From NCBI RefSeq assembly GCF_003635115.1, contig NZ_RBXJ01000001.1, positions 496,001 through 560,000 of the forward strand: a stretch of 64,000 nt of DNA. The letters are read 5' to 3'. The notes under the pieces are model-generated. The model did no database searches. It was not told the origin of the DNA and was given only the letters and a program-made list of their open reading frames with translations. The stretch comes from Microbacterium sp. AG1240 (GTDB taxonomy: Bacteria; Actinomycetota; Actinomycetes; Actinomycetales; Microbacteriaceae). Below are positions 36,351 through 44,406 of this stretch, in pieces; within the stretch, counting starts at the first letter, position 1, and each line of letters opens with the position of its first letter. Both the position numbers and the translations under genes were made by a program.

Positions 36351-37367
36351 TCACGCCGAGGTGAGTTCGGACGTCAGGCGGTAGCCGACGCCGCGCACCG
36401 TCTCGATGTAGCGCGGCGCGGCCGGGTTGTCGCCCAGCTTGCGGCGGAGGTTGGTCATATGCGCTTCGATGGCCCGCTTGTCGGCGTCGCCGACGAAGTA
36501 GCTCGTCACGTAGGACTCGCCCCTCAGCACCAGGGTGAGGTCGGCCTTGCTGCGCACGCGCCGCTTGGATTCGAGCAGCGTCGCGAGCAGGTCGAATTCG
36601 GTGCGGGTCAGATCCATCTCCTGGCCGGCGACCAGGACGATGCGGGTCTCGGGGTCGAGCTGCAGGTCCCGGTGCAGCACCCAGTTCGCGCCGGCGGGGA
36701 CGACGGCGCCGCTCGGGCGGACCGCCACCTCGGATCCCGCAGGCGGGTAGGAGGCGGGGCCCTGCGAGGACGGGACGACGACGGCCGACCCGGGCATCGC
36801 GGCGGTCGGCGGCAGGCGGTGCTCCTCGAATCCCGCCGCGGACGGCTGCGCCGTGGCCCCCTGGTGGTACGGGGCGTCGGGGGCTTGACGGACGGTCGGT
36901 ATCGACTGCGTCTGACCTGTCGAACGCGCCCCGGGGAACGAGGGGCCGACGGAATCCTGCCGAGGTGCATTGGCCTGGGCGTCGCCGCCGCGGGGACGGC
37001 GGAGGAGTGCTTCGATGCGCGCCCGGAGCTCGCGCGGCCGGAACGGCTTGACGACGTACTCGTCGGCGCCCGCGCCGAGGCCGAGCACGACATCGGCCTC
37101 GTCCTCCAGGCCGGTCAGCATGATGATGTACGTGTCGCTCTGCGCCCGGATGCGGCGAGCGGCCTCGAATCCGTCGATGCCGGGCATGTTCACGTCGAGG
37201 GTGGTGATCAACGGCTGGTAGGCGATGACCGCCCGCACGCCGTCGATGCCGTTGCCGACCGACACGGTCGAGAAGCCGGCCGATTCGAGGACCTCGACGA
37301 GAAGGTGCCGGATGTCGGGATCGTCCTCGACGATGACGGCGGTCTTGACGTCCGCTGAATCGCTCAT
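36351..37367 (-). CDS. OmpR/PhoB-family response regulator with long linker
   Basis: The 338-aa regulator has a receiver domain (residues 8 to about 120; acidic pair Glu14-Asp15-Asp16, phospho-acceptor Asp58, Lys107) and a winged-helix DNA-binding domain (about 229-333; ends Y-I-E-T-V-R-G-V-G-Y-R-L). They are joined by an unusually long Pro/Gln/Ala/Ser-rich linker of about 105 residues, where most family members have 10-20. No kinase is adjacent; the orphan sensor kinase at 32099-33760 is a plausible partner. ATG 37367 follows a GGAGAG sequence. Confidence 0.93.
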   Translation of the reverse strand: MSDSADVKTAVIVEDDPDIRHLLVEVLESAGFSTVSVGNGIDGVRAVIAYQPLITTLDVNMPGIDGFEAARRIRAQSDTYIIMLTGLEDEADVVLGLGAGADEYVVKPFRPRELRARIEALLRRPRGGDAQANAPRQDSVGPSFPGARSTGQTQSIPTVRQAPDAPYHQGATAQPSAAGFEEHRLPPTAAMPGSAVVVPSSQGPASYPPAGSEVAVRPSGAVVPAGANWVLHRDLQLDPETRIVLVAGQEMDLTRTEFDLLATLLESKRRVRSKADLTLVLRGESYVTSYFVGDADKRAIEAHMTNLRRKLGDNPAAPRYIETVRGVGYRLTSELTSA

Positions 37368-37497
37368 GTCCCTGCTCTCCGGGCTGATCGGGTGAGCGGA
37401 TGCTGCGAACCGGAGGTCGCGCAGACCGGTGGCACCGCTCGGTCCAGCGTTATCATTCCATACTTGTACATACGGCGTGAGCGGGGGCTCCGCAGCC

Positions 37498-38529
37498 TCA
37501 CCGAACCTCGCGTGTGAGCTCGGCGGAGCCCTCCGGCCACCACACGCCGGCGTCGGGGCCGCCGTTGCAGGAGCCGTCGCTCTCGCCGGGCGGCTTGATC
37601 CAGAGGTTCGTGTCGACCACGTCGTCGCCGTACGTGCCCCCGGGGTCTCCGACCAGGCGGCCTGCGGGATTGCACCACTCGCTGCCGGCCGGACCGGCGC
37701 CGTTCCTCGACGTGTCCACGATCGCGTGCACGTCGCCGCCGAGGAGGGCGGCCACCTCGTGCGCGTAGGCGAATTCGGCGGTCGTGGTCTGGTAGTTCGA
37801 CACGTTGGTGGCGAAGCCTCGCACGTGGTCGGCGACACCGACCCGGCGGATCAGGTCGGCCATCTGCTGGGCGGGCAGCCAATCGGAGTGCCCGCCGTCG
37901 AGGTAGATCCAGGTATCGATGCCCGCCAGGCGGTCGGCGGCGCCGGAGAGCTGCTCGACCCTCTCGTCGACGTTGCCGCAGTCGGGAGCGAGGGCGAGGC
38001 TATCGGGCTCGAGGACGACGATCTTCTGCACGTCCTGAGCGTTGCGCAGGGCCCGCCCGATGAGGTCGGTCCACTCGACGTACGCGTCGGGGTCGAGGCC
38101 GCCGGCGGAATGGTTGCCGCAGTCGCGCCCCGGCAGACCGTAGACGACCACGGCGAGCGCAGCATCCTGACCGCGCGCCTCGTCGGCCAGATGCGCGATC
38201 CGGTCCCAGACCTCGTCGATCGGGTCGAGCTCGGGTGTCAACCAATAGGCGGTCGGCTGTGCCGCGAGGTAGGCCGCCGCGGCGGTCTCGTCGTCGCTCA
38301 ACCCCGTCGGGGAGGCGGCCGACCGGGCGGCCTTGGACTCGTCCGGGGCGACGATCGTCGTGCCGACCGCGGGCGGGCGGGCGCCCAGTGCGTGGAAGAA
38401 GGTCTGGGCGTTGATCCCGACGAACGCGATCACGGCGACGAGCCCGATGGCCAGCAGCGCGGCGGCGGCGATCAGCAGGGTCTTTGTGGTCCGTCGACGC
38501 GTCGTCGGACGAGACGTCGGGGTACCCAT
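37498..38529 (-). CDS. Membrane-anchored glycoside hydrolase family 6 (endoglucanase-like)
   Basis: The 343-aa protein has an N-terminal helix (residues about 17-40, uncleaved anchor or signal) and a GH6 catalytic domain. Conserved GH6 motifs are G-R-D-C-G (Asp136), V-V-L-E-P-D-S-L-A-L (general acid Asp175), YLDGGHSDWL, DTSRNGAG and K-P-P-G-E-S-D-G (Lys312 to Asp318). GH6 enzymes cut beta-1,4-glucan. Its position near a cellulose-synthase-like GT2 suggests trimming of a self-made glucan rather than growth on cellulose. The start at 38529 has TAGAGT-N8 upstream and no Shine-Dalgarno. Confidence 0.88.
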   Translation of the reverse strand: MGTPTSRPTTRRRTTKTLLIAAAALLAIGLVAVIAFVGINAQTFFHALGARPPAVGTTIVAPDESKAARSAASPTGLSDDETAAAAYLAAQPTAYWLTPELDPIDEVWDRIAHLADEARGQDAALAVVVYGLPGRDCGNHSAGGLDPDAYVEWTDLIGRALRNAQDVQKIVVLEPDSLALAPDCGNVDERVEQLSGAADRLAGIDTWIYLDGGHSDWLPAQQMADLIRRVGVADHVRGFATNVSNYQTTTAEFAYAHEVAALLGGDVHAIVDTSRNGAGPAGSEWCNPAGRLVGDPGGTYGDDVVDTNLWIKPPGESDGSCNGGPDAGVWWPEGSAELTREVR

Positions 38530-38537
38530 CAGAAGGG

Positions 38538-38543
38538 ACTCTA
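38538..38543 (-). promoter_or_regulatory. Putative -10 for the GH6 gene
   Basis: TAGAGT on the minus strand, 8 nt before the ATG, leaves an almost absent leader. Confidence 0.45.
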
Positions 38544-38591
38544 CTCGCGGTGGGCCGACCGGTGCGATCCGGAGGGGAACGGAAAAAGAGT

Positions 38592-38630
38592 GCCCTCGTC
38601 GGGTGGACAGAGTCACACGCCGGCGAGGGC
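38592..38630 (-). terminator. Intrinsic terminator with T-run upstream of the GH6 gene
   Basis: On the minus strand GCCCTCGCCGG pairs with a CCGACGAGGGC arm (one mismatch) and is followed by ACTCTTTTTCC. It is the only hairpin in the window with a real T-run. It lies upstream of the GH6 -10, so it probably insulates that promoter from antisense transcription, or acts as an attenuator if an upstream promoter exists. The rest of 38631-38845 holds a small hairpin (38673-38690) and AT-rich repeats but no ORF. Confidence 0.6.
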
Positions 38631-38790
38631 TGACGACCGGTGCCGGGCCGTCCCGCCCATCATAGGCTCGCGGTCCCCCGTTTGGGGGACAAAAGTGGAT
38701 TCTCGTGCATCGATTCTCGGCGAACTCGCGGGAAGGTCGGACGGCCCCGCGGGGCCGCGAGATGCCGCGGGATTCCGCGCTGTGGGAGAT

Positions 38791-38839
38791 AGTTAACCCC
38801 CGGCGATCCGATTAGTTAAGTCGGGCCGCGCGGTAGTCT
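38791..38839 (+). promoter_or_regulatory. Leaderless promoter with TAGTTAA repeats
   Basis: TAGTTAA occurs at 38791-38797 and 38814-38820, and TAGTCT (38834-38839) lies exactly 6 nt before GTG 38846. The repeats are AT-rich islands in GC-rich DNA and flank the expected -35 position. They may bind a regulator. Confidence 0.5.
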
Positions 38840-38845
38840 GTGATC

Positions 38846-39169
38846 GTGGGCAAACTGATTTACAACGCGCAAGGTCACTCCTTCGACATCGAGGACCGCG
38901 CGTTGTCTCACCTGCGGATCGTGTTCATGAACAAGCTGCGCCGGAACGAGTCGTTCATGTTCCAGTTCGCCGCGGGCGACGGAAGCGGTTCGCGGTCGAT
39001 CTGGATCCATCCGTCGATCCCGCTGGTCTTCCACTTCTATGGAAGCCGCGCGCCGTCGCTCAACCGTCGCTGGGTCGACCAGCTCATGCTGGAGGCCGGG
39101 AGCCCGAACGGGCTGGCCGTGACGCCCGAGCCCGACGCCGACGCCCCGTCGGAGCCCATCGTCGGCTGA
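38846..39169 (+). CDS. DUF7882-type small protein
   Basis: The 107-aa protein begins MGKLIYNAQGHSFDIEDRAL and contains LSHLRIVFMNKLRRNESF and S-I-W-I-H-P-S-I-P-L. It matches a Microbacteriaceae family often mislabelled as ATP-dependent DNA ligase; no ligase motif is present. GTG 38846 is preferred over GTG 38840 because the TANNNT-N6 promoter places the transcript start at 38846. Function is unknown. Confidence 0.75.
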   Translation: MGKLIYNAQGHSFDIEDRALSHLRIVFMNKLRRNESFMFQFAAGDGSGSRSIWIHPSIPLVFHFYGSRAPSLNRRWVDQLMLEAGSPNGLAVTPEPDADAPSEPIVG

Positions 39170-39181
39170 CGCTCGCCGCTC

Positions 39182-39667
39182 TCAGGCGCACTCCGCGTCG
39201 ACGACCTCGCGAACGCGTTCGAGGAAATCGGCGATCTGGGCCGCCGCCTCGGGCGAGAGGTCGCCGGCGAACTGGCGGATCTTGGCCGTCACCGGGTCGA
39301 CGTCATCCGCGTCGGTCGATCGGTCGAAGGGGACGACCAGCTTGCTGCGCCGGTCTCGCGGGTGCGCCTCGAACGCGATCATCCCCCCGGCGTGCAGTCG
39401 GTCGAGCATCCCGGTGACCGAGGCGCCCGACACCCCGAGATGAGCGGCGATCTCGCTCGGGGTCACCCTCTCGCCGACGTCGGCCCGTTCGAGGATGTAG
39501 CGCATGGCCGCGCGGGCGTTCTCGCTGGGACCGCAGTCGGTCTGCCGGCGTCGAGAGAGGCGTGCTTCGGACAGTCGCAGCAGCTCCACCGACCGGGCGG
39601 CGTCGTGGATCGCCTCGTTCGTCTCGAAATTGTCGTCGGTGTCGGTGTCGGTGTCAGTGATGGTCAC
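39182..39667 (-). CDS. MarR-family transcriptional regulator
   Basis: The 161-aa regulator has a winged-helix core (T-P-S-E-I-A-A-H-L-G-V-S-G-A-S-V-T-G-M, wing H-P-R-D-R-R-S-K-L-V-V). The N-terminus is a T-D-T-D-T-D repeat encoded by a short hexanucleotide repeat (39636-39660). GTG 39667 has AAGGAG 6 nt upstream. It is divergent from the PPOX gene, with TAGAAT at 39717-39722 as a possible -10. Its ligand is unknown. Confidence 0.88.
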   Translation of the reverse strand: MTITDTDTDTDDNFETNEAIHDAARSVELLRLSEARLSRRRQTDCGPSENARAAMRYILERADVGERVTPSEIAAHLGVSGASVTGMLDRLHAGGMIAFEAHPRDRRSKLVVPFDRSTDADDVDPVTAKIRQFAGDLSPEAAAQIADFLERVREVVDAECA

Positions 39668-39779
39668 CGGTCACTCCTTCCCTGTGGGCTCAGGGTGCTT
39701 GGTTCGTGCCGGGGCCATTCTACTTAGGCTCGGTGATTACTAGGCGAGTGAAGAACTTCCACTCTGGCACGCTGGGACG

Positions 39780-40157
39780 ATGATCACCGCCGCCGCTCGC
39801 GCCTTCCTGTCCGAGTACCACCTCGCCACGCTCTCGACCATCGGGCGGCACCACCGGATCCACGCGGTTCCCGTGGGCTTCACCTGGGAGGACGACGTGG
39901 TGCGGGTGATCGGAGCGCGCGGCTCGCAGAAGTTCCTTAACGCCGAGCGCAGCGGGCGCGCATCGATCTGCTCGGTGGACGGTCGGCGCTGGATCAGCTT
40001 CGAGGGGACCGCGAGAGTGCTCGACGATGCGGACGCCGTCGCGCACGCGGTCGACCTGTATGCGCGGCGCTACCGCCAGCCGCGTGTGAACCCGGAGCGG
40101 GTCGTGCTGGAGATCCGTCCCGACCGGGTGCTGGGCTCGCCCGACTTCCGGGCGTGA
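39780..40157 (+). CDS. PPOX-class flavin/F420-binding protein
   Basis: The 125-aa split-barrel protein shows Y-H-L-A-T-L-S-T-I-G near the N-terminus, V-P-V-G-F-T-W-E, and R-W-I-S-F-E-G-T-A-R-V. This matches the TIGR03618-like F420-dependent PPOX group. Such proteins reduce or bind flavins or F420. It is divergent from the MarR gene, which may control it. Cofactor is inferred, not shown. Confidence 0.8.
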   Translation: MITAAARAFLSEYHLATLSTIGRHHRIHAVPVGFTWEDDVVRVIGARGSQKFLNAERSGRASICSVDGRRWISFEGTARVLDDADAVAHAVDLYARRYRQPRVNPERVVLEIRPDRVLGSPDFRA

Positions 40158-40210
40158 GACGACGGACGGCGGCAGGATCGCTCCCGCCGCCGTCCACTCG
40201 CGAGAGAGCG

Positions 40211-40666
40211 TCAGTTCTCGACGTCGCCCCGCCACGCACCAGTCTCGGATCCCCGCGACTCGATGAACTTCTTGAAGTTGGCGAGGTCGCGCTTGACGGC
40301 GATGTCGTCGACGCCGACCAGCGCTCCGGCCTTCTCGAGCAGGCCGGTGGGCTCCCAGTCGATCTGCACGGTGACGCGGGAGGTGGTGTCGCTGAGCTTG
40401 TGGAAGGTCACGACGCCGGCGTGGTTCTCCTCGCCCGCGATGCTGTTCCAGGCGACGCGCTCGTCGGGGTGCTGCTCGGTGATCTCGGCGTCGAACTCGC
40501 GCTCCTGGCCGCCGATCTTCACCTTCCAGTGCTGCGTCTTGTCGTCGGTCTGCACGATCGACTCGACGAAGCTCAGGAACTCGGGGAACTCCTCGAACTG
40601 CGTCCACTGGTTGTAGGCGACACGAACGGGGACGTCCACGTCGATGGTCTCGATGATCCGGGCCAT
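40211..40666 (-). CDS. SRPBCC (START-like) family protein
   Basis: The 151-aa protein starts MARIIETIDVDVPVRVAYNQ and continues W-T-Q-F-E-E-F-P-E-F, the usual polyketide-cyclase/Coq10-like START start. A long C-terminal helix follows. Such proteins hold a hydrophobic ligand in a helix-grip pocket. ATG 40666 has AGGAAGG at about 6 nt; the longer frame is intergenic. It is divergent from the DoxX-like gene. Confidence 0.85.
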   Translation of the reverse strand: MARIIETIDVDVPVRVAYNQWTQFEEFPEFLSFVESIVQTDDKTQHWKVKIGGQEREFDAEITEQHPDERVAWNSIAGEENHAGVVTFHKLSDTTSRVTVQIDWEPTGLLEKAGALVGVDDIAVKRDLANFKKFIESRGSETGAWRGDVEN

Positions 40667-40753
40667 GTTCTGCCTTCCTGTTACGGGATGTGCTCCCATC
40701 GTGGCGCGGGCCGGCCGTCGCGTGCCCCGGCCTTGACAACTACCCTCGAATGC

Positions 40754-41140
40754 ATGAGAACAGTCGCCCGATGGGTGCTCGCCGCCGCCATGGTCTTCGC
40801 CGGACTGAGTCACCTCCTGTGGGCGAGGAAGGATTTCCAGGCACAGGTGCCCGACGCCCTCGTCGACGGCATGCCGCTGGACAAGGACACCGTCGTCGTC
40901 GCCTCGGGGGTTGTCGAGGTCGCGTTCGGCCTGGCGCTGGTCGCCCTCCCCGGGGAGCGCCGGCGCATCGGTGCGCTTCTCGCGGCGTTCTTCGTGGCGG
41001 TGTTCCCGGGAAACCTCGACCAGTGGCGGAAGGGGCGCTCGGCCTTCGGCCTCGACACCGATCGCCGGCGGTACGTGAGGCTGTTCTTCCAGCCTGTGCT
41101 GGTGGCATGGGCGTGGTGGTCGACGCGTCGCTGCGCGTAG
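40754..41140 (+). CDS. DoxX-like small membrane protein
   Basis: The 128-aa protein has four hydrophobic segments: MRTVARWVLAAAMVFAGLSH, a second near residue 50-65, a third A-L-L-A-A-F-F-V-A-V-F and a fourth near the end. The pattern resembles DoxX family proteins, often seen in redox or stress contexts. TACCCT lies 7 nt before the ATG, so the message is nearly leaderless. Confidence 0.7.
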   Translation: MRTVARWVLAAAMVFAGLSHLLWARKDFQAQVPDALVDGMPLDKDTVVVASGVVEVAFGLALVALPGERRRIGALLAAFFVAVFPGNLDQWRKGRSAFGLDTDRRRYVRLFFQPVLVAWAWWSTRRCA

Positions 41141-41152
41141 CAGGCCGGGCGG

Positions 41153-41971
41153 TCAGCAGACCGCGAAGACGTGGTCGGGATCGCCGGGCGCGGTGAGCTG
41201 TCGATCTCGGAGCACCATCGACGCGGGCGACTCGGGGTCTCGGCACATCTCGGCGAACGTTCGGGGGAGCGCGTCGGAGTACTCGATATCGATCACGGCC
41301 GACCCGTAGACGGCGGCGTAGTCCGAGCATTCCTCGTAGGCGGCGCATTCCTCGGTCACGGCGAAGTCGAATCCGGCGGTGCCTCTCAGGTGCGCCGCGT
41401 ACTCGGCCGCGTTCTTCTGCCCCGCGGCCAGCCCCGCCCGGTGGGCGACGTCGACGAGTGCCGCCGCCAGCGACAGGTTGTCGTCGAGCGAGAGTGCGCC
41501 GCCGGTGCGGGTGAACGTGTCGAGGTTGTCGAACTCGACGGCCTGGAACCCGGATGCTGCGCACCCCTCGATCCACGCGGAGACGATGTCTGCGATGGCA
41601 TCCCTCTTCGCTGCCGTGCTCGTGTCGAGGATGACCTCGTCGGGCCAGCCGGGGTCGATGACGGGCTCGCCGGCGTCGGTGCGAAGCAGGAGGTGCTCCG
41701 GCCACTCCTTGCGCTCGCCGGGCTGCGTCTGGAACCCGTTGACGTAGCAGATCGAGTACAGCCCGTCCGCGGGTTCGGCCGACCGGTCTCGTCCGACGAT
41801 CCGCACCCGGTCATCGGGTGCGTATGCCTCACCGAGCTGATAGTCGGCGACCCCGGCGGACGGGGGAGGGGTGACCGTCAGGGCGGGCGGGTCGGGGGAC
41901 GTGCATGACGTCACCGCACAGGCCCCGAGCGCCAGGGCGAGGAGGTTCAGGCCGATCCGAGCGCTCGTCAT
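41153..41971 (-). CDS. GH114/TM1410-like secreted glycosidase lipoprotein
   Basis: The 272-aa protein has a lipoprotein-type signal (A-V-T-S-C). Its TIM-barrel-like domain shows YSICYVNGFQTQ, V-I-L-D-T-S, GFQAVEFDNLDTF and AGQKNAAEYAAHL, features of the endo-alpha-1,4-polygalactosaminidase (GH114/DUF297) family. It may act on galactosamine-containing extracellular glycans. It converges with the DoxX-like gene (12-bp gap) and is divergent from a GH3 lipoprotein. Confidence 0.82.
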   Translation of the reverse strand: MTSARIGLNLLALALGACAVTSCTSPDPPALTVTPPPSAGVADYQLGEAYAPDDRVRIVGRDRSAEPADGLYSICYVNGFQTQPGERKEWPEHLLLRTDAGEPVIDPGWPDEVILDTSTAAKRDAIADIVSAWIEGCAASGFQAVEFDNLDTFTRTGGALSLDDNLSLAAALVDVAHRAGLAAGQKNAAEYAAHLRGTAGFDFAVTEECAAYEECSDYAAVYGSAVIDIEYSDALPRTFAEMCRDPESPASMVLRDRQLTAPGDPDHVFAVC

Positions 41972-42038
41972 CGGGGAGAGCTTAACGCGCACGCGCAACC
42001 CGGGCCCCGCGGGACGATCGGGTTGCCACCATGGAGAA

Positions 42039-43208
42039 GTGACGAGAATCCTCCCCCCTGCAGCCCTGGCCGTCGTCGCGCTCCTCGGACTCGTCGGATG
42101 CGCGGCGTCGTCCCCGTCGCCGACCGCGGAGCCGTCGAGCATCGCCCCCACGACCGCCGCACCCGCGTCCCCGACCCCCACGCCCGCCGACCCGATCGCC
42201 GACCTGTCGCTCGAACAGCGGGTGGGGCAGCTGTTCATGGTGGGCACGGCGGTCGGCGGGCCCGATCCGATCACCCTCGACGCGGTGTCGCAGCAGCATG
42301 TCGGCGGGATCTTCCTGCACGGCCGCTCCTCTGCCGGCGTCGAACCCGCCGCGGCGTTCGTGCAGACCTTCCACGACGCCCACCTCGAGAGCGACCCGCC
42401 ACTGTGGGTCGCGACCGACCAGGAGGGCGGCGACGTGCAGGTGCTCTCGGGTCCCGGTTTCGACGACATGCCCACCGCCCTCACCCAGGCGCGCTCCGAT
42501 ACCGCGACGCTCGAGACGGACGCCACCCGCTGGGGCGCCCAGCTCGCGCAGGCGGGGGTGAACATGAACCTCGCTCCGGTGGCCGACATCGTCACGAGTG
42601 CCGAGGCCGGACCTCAGAATCCGCCGATCGGCGCTCTGAACCGCGAGTACGGTTTCGACCAGGCGACCGTCGCCGACAAAGCCGGAGCCTTCGCCGCCGG
42701 GATGCGGACCTCCGGCGTCATGCCGACGTTGAAGCACTTCCCCGGTCTCGGGCGGGCGACGCAGAACACCGACACGCGGTCGGGCGTCGTCGACGACGCG
42801 GTCGGTGCCGATTCGCCCGACGTGGCCGTCTACCGCGATCTCCTCGCCGAGGGCCCGGCGGTCGTGATGATGTCGACCGCGGTCTACGCGCGGATCGACC
42901 CTGCCGCGCCCGCCGCGTTCTCGCCCACCGTCGTGACGGGGCTGCTGCGCGAGCAGCTCGGGTTCGAGGGCGTGGTCACGACCGACGACCTCTCGGCGGC
43001 CGCACAGATCCGCGATTGGGCGCCCGGCGACCGCGCCCTGCTCTCCATCGAGGCCGGGGTCGACCTGGTGCTCGTCTCGGCCGACCCGACGGTGTTCCCG
43101 GAGATGTACGCGGCGGTGCTGTCGCGCGCGCAGACCGATGACGCGTTCGCGGCGAAGGTCGACGCCGCCGCCCGCCGGGTGGTCGAGGCCAAGGCCTCGC
43201 TGGGCTGA
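42039..43208 (+). CDS. GH3-family beta-N-acetylhexosaminidase-like lipoprotein
   Basis: The 389-aa protein has a lipobox (L-G-L-V-G-C), a Ser/Pro/Thr linker and a GH3 N-terminal barrel. Visible motifs are F-L-H-G-R-S, A-T-D-Q-E-G-G, N-L-A-P-V-A-D, LKHFPGLGRATQNTDT (Lys-His pair of NagZ-type enzymes) and VTTDDLSAAA with the likely nucleophile Asp. It probably removes GlcNAc from peptidoglycan or extracellular glycans. GTG 42039 gives the signal peptide directly. Confidence 0.9.
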   Translation: MTRILPPAALAVVALLGLVGCAASSPSPTAEPSSIAPTTAAPASPTPTPADPIADLSLEQRVGQLFMVGTAVGGPDPITLDAVSQQHVGGIFLHGRSSAGVEPAAAFVQTFHDAHLESDPPLWVATDQEGGDVQVLSGPGFDDMPTALTQARSDTATLETDATRWGAQLAQAGVNMNLAPVADIVTSAEAGPQNPPIGALNREYGFDQATVADKAGAFAAGMRTSGVMPTLKHFPGLGRATQNTDTRSGVVDDAVGADSPDVAVYRDLLAEGPAVVMMSTAVYARIDPAAPAAFSPTVVTGLLREQLGFEGVVTTDDLSAAAQIRDWAPGDRALLSIEAGVDLVLVSADPTVFPEMYAAVLSRAQTDDAFAAKVDAAARRVVEAKASLG

Positions 43209-43246
43209 GCGCGCGGGCGCAGCATCCGTCACCGCAGGAGGGCAAA

Positions 43247-43292
43247 TCACGAGCGGAGGACGAATCCCTGGGGAATCGTCCTCCGCTCGTGA
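43247..43292. terminator. Perfect 17-bp palindrome between converging genes
   Basis: TCACGAGCGGAGGACGA (43247-43263) pairs perfectly with 43276-43292 around a 12-nt loop. It lies in the 131-bp gap between the GH3 and terC genes and suits a bidirectional terminator. The flanks extend the symmetry imperfectly. Confidence 0.7.
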
Positions 43293-43339
43293 GATCTCCG
43301 CCCCTCGCGACCGAAAGGCTGCGGGCGAGAGGCGGGGGG

Positions 43340-44371
43340 CTAGTGCTTCGAGTCCTCGTCGGCGTGGATGACGGGCTCGCCCTCGATGCGGGTGCGGTCC
43401 TTCTTCCGGGCGTCGTTGCGGGTCTTCGCCAGGCTCGCGACCGTGGCGACGGCGATGGTCGCCCCGATGAACAGCAGCGAGAACCAGATCGGGATCTCGG
43501 GCACCCACAGCAGCGGCTCGCCGCCGTTGATGAAGGGCAGCTCGTTGACGTGCAGGGCGTGGAAGACGAGCTTCACACCGATGAAGGCGAGGATGACCGC
43601 CAGCCCCTGGGCGAGGTAGACGAGACGCTCGAGTAGACCGCCGATGAGGAAGTACAGCTGACGCAGACCCATGAGCGCGAAGGCGTTGGCCGTGAACACG
43701 ATGTAGGCCTCGTTCGTGAGGCCGTAGATCGCGGGGATCGAGTCGACGGCGAAGACGAGGTCGATGAAGCCGATCGCGACGATGGTGAGCAGCATCGGGG
43801 TGACGAACCGCTTGCCGTCCAGCTTCACCGTGAGCTTGTCTCCGTGGTACTCCTCGGTGACGGCGAGGTGGCGACGAACGAACCGCATGAACTTGCCGTT
43901 GGCGGGGTCGCTCTCACCGTGCGAGAAGGCCTGGCGGTACGCGAGGAACAGCAGCAGCGCGCCGAAGAGGTAGAAGATCCACGAGAAGTTGTCGATCAGC
44001 GCCGCGCCGACGGCGATGAACGCGCCACGCATGATGAGCGCGATGACGATGCCGATCATCAGCACCTTCTGCTGGTACTTCTTGGGCACCGCGAAGCCCG
44101 TCATGATCAGCAGGAACACGAAGAGGTTGTCGATCGACAACGCCTTCTCGGTCAGGTATCCGGCGTAGTACTCGCCGCCGAAGTCCCAGCCCCATACCGC
44201 GCCGATGACGACACCGAACAGCAGCGCCAGCCCGATGTAGAAGGCCGACCAGCGGGCGGATTCGCCCACGCTCGGTTCGTGCGGTGTGCGCACGTGCGCG
44301 AAGAATTCGTAGACGAAGAACGCGATGGTGACCGCGATCGTGATGAGCCAAATGAGAGGCGTGATCTCCAT
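43340..44371 (-). CDS. TerC-family membrane protein (probable manganese exporter)
   Basis: The 343-aa protein has about nine hydrophobic segments and the TerC signature acidic residues in L-S-I-D-N-L-F-V-F and F-A-V-D-S-I-P-A-I. The C-terminus is charged and cytoplasmic. TerC relatives export Mn2+, often to load or protect exported enzymes. The long leader on this strand matches a yybP-ykoY manganese riboswitch, which supports that role. ATG 44371 has GGAG 8 nt upstream. It is divergent from an XRE regulator gene. Confidence 0.92.
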   Translation of the reverse strand: MEITPLIWLITIAVTIAFFVYEFFAHVRTPHEPSVGESARWSAFYIGLALLFGVVIGAVWGWDFGGEYYAGYLTEKALSIDNLFVFLLIMTGFAVPKKYQQKVLMIGIVIALIMRGAFIAVGAALIDNFSWIFYLFGALLLFLAYRQAFSHGESDPANGKFMRFVRRHLAVTEEYHGDKLTVKLDGKRFVTPMLLTIVAIGFIDLVFAVDSIPAIYGLTNEAYIVFTANAFALMGLRQLYFLIGGLLERLVYLAQGLAVILAFIGVKLVFHALHVNELPFINGGEPLLWVPEIPIWFSLLFIGATIAVATVASLAKTRNDARKKDRTRIEGEPVIHADEDSKH

Positions 44372-44406
44372 GGGAGAGCTCCAGGGGTGAGAGGACGTAG
44401 CAGTGA

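Noticed and set aside
38846..39169. ATP-dependent DNA ligase annotation for the 107-aa protein
   Set aside because: No nucleotidyltransferase motif is present; this is a known mislabel for the DUF7882-type family.
39636..39660. Hexanucleotide repeat as a phase-variation switch in the MarR gene
   Set aside because: The unit is six bases, so copy changes would keep the frame; only length variation of a T-D repeat is expected.
40733..40738. TTGACA as a -35 for the DoxX-like gene
   Set aside because: It is only 4 bp from the TACCCT hexamer, and no -10 lies 16-18 bp downstream before the start codon.
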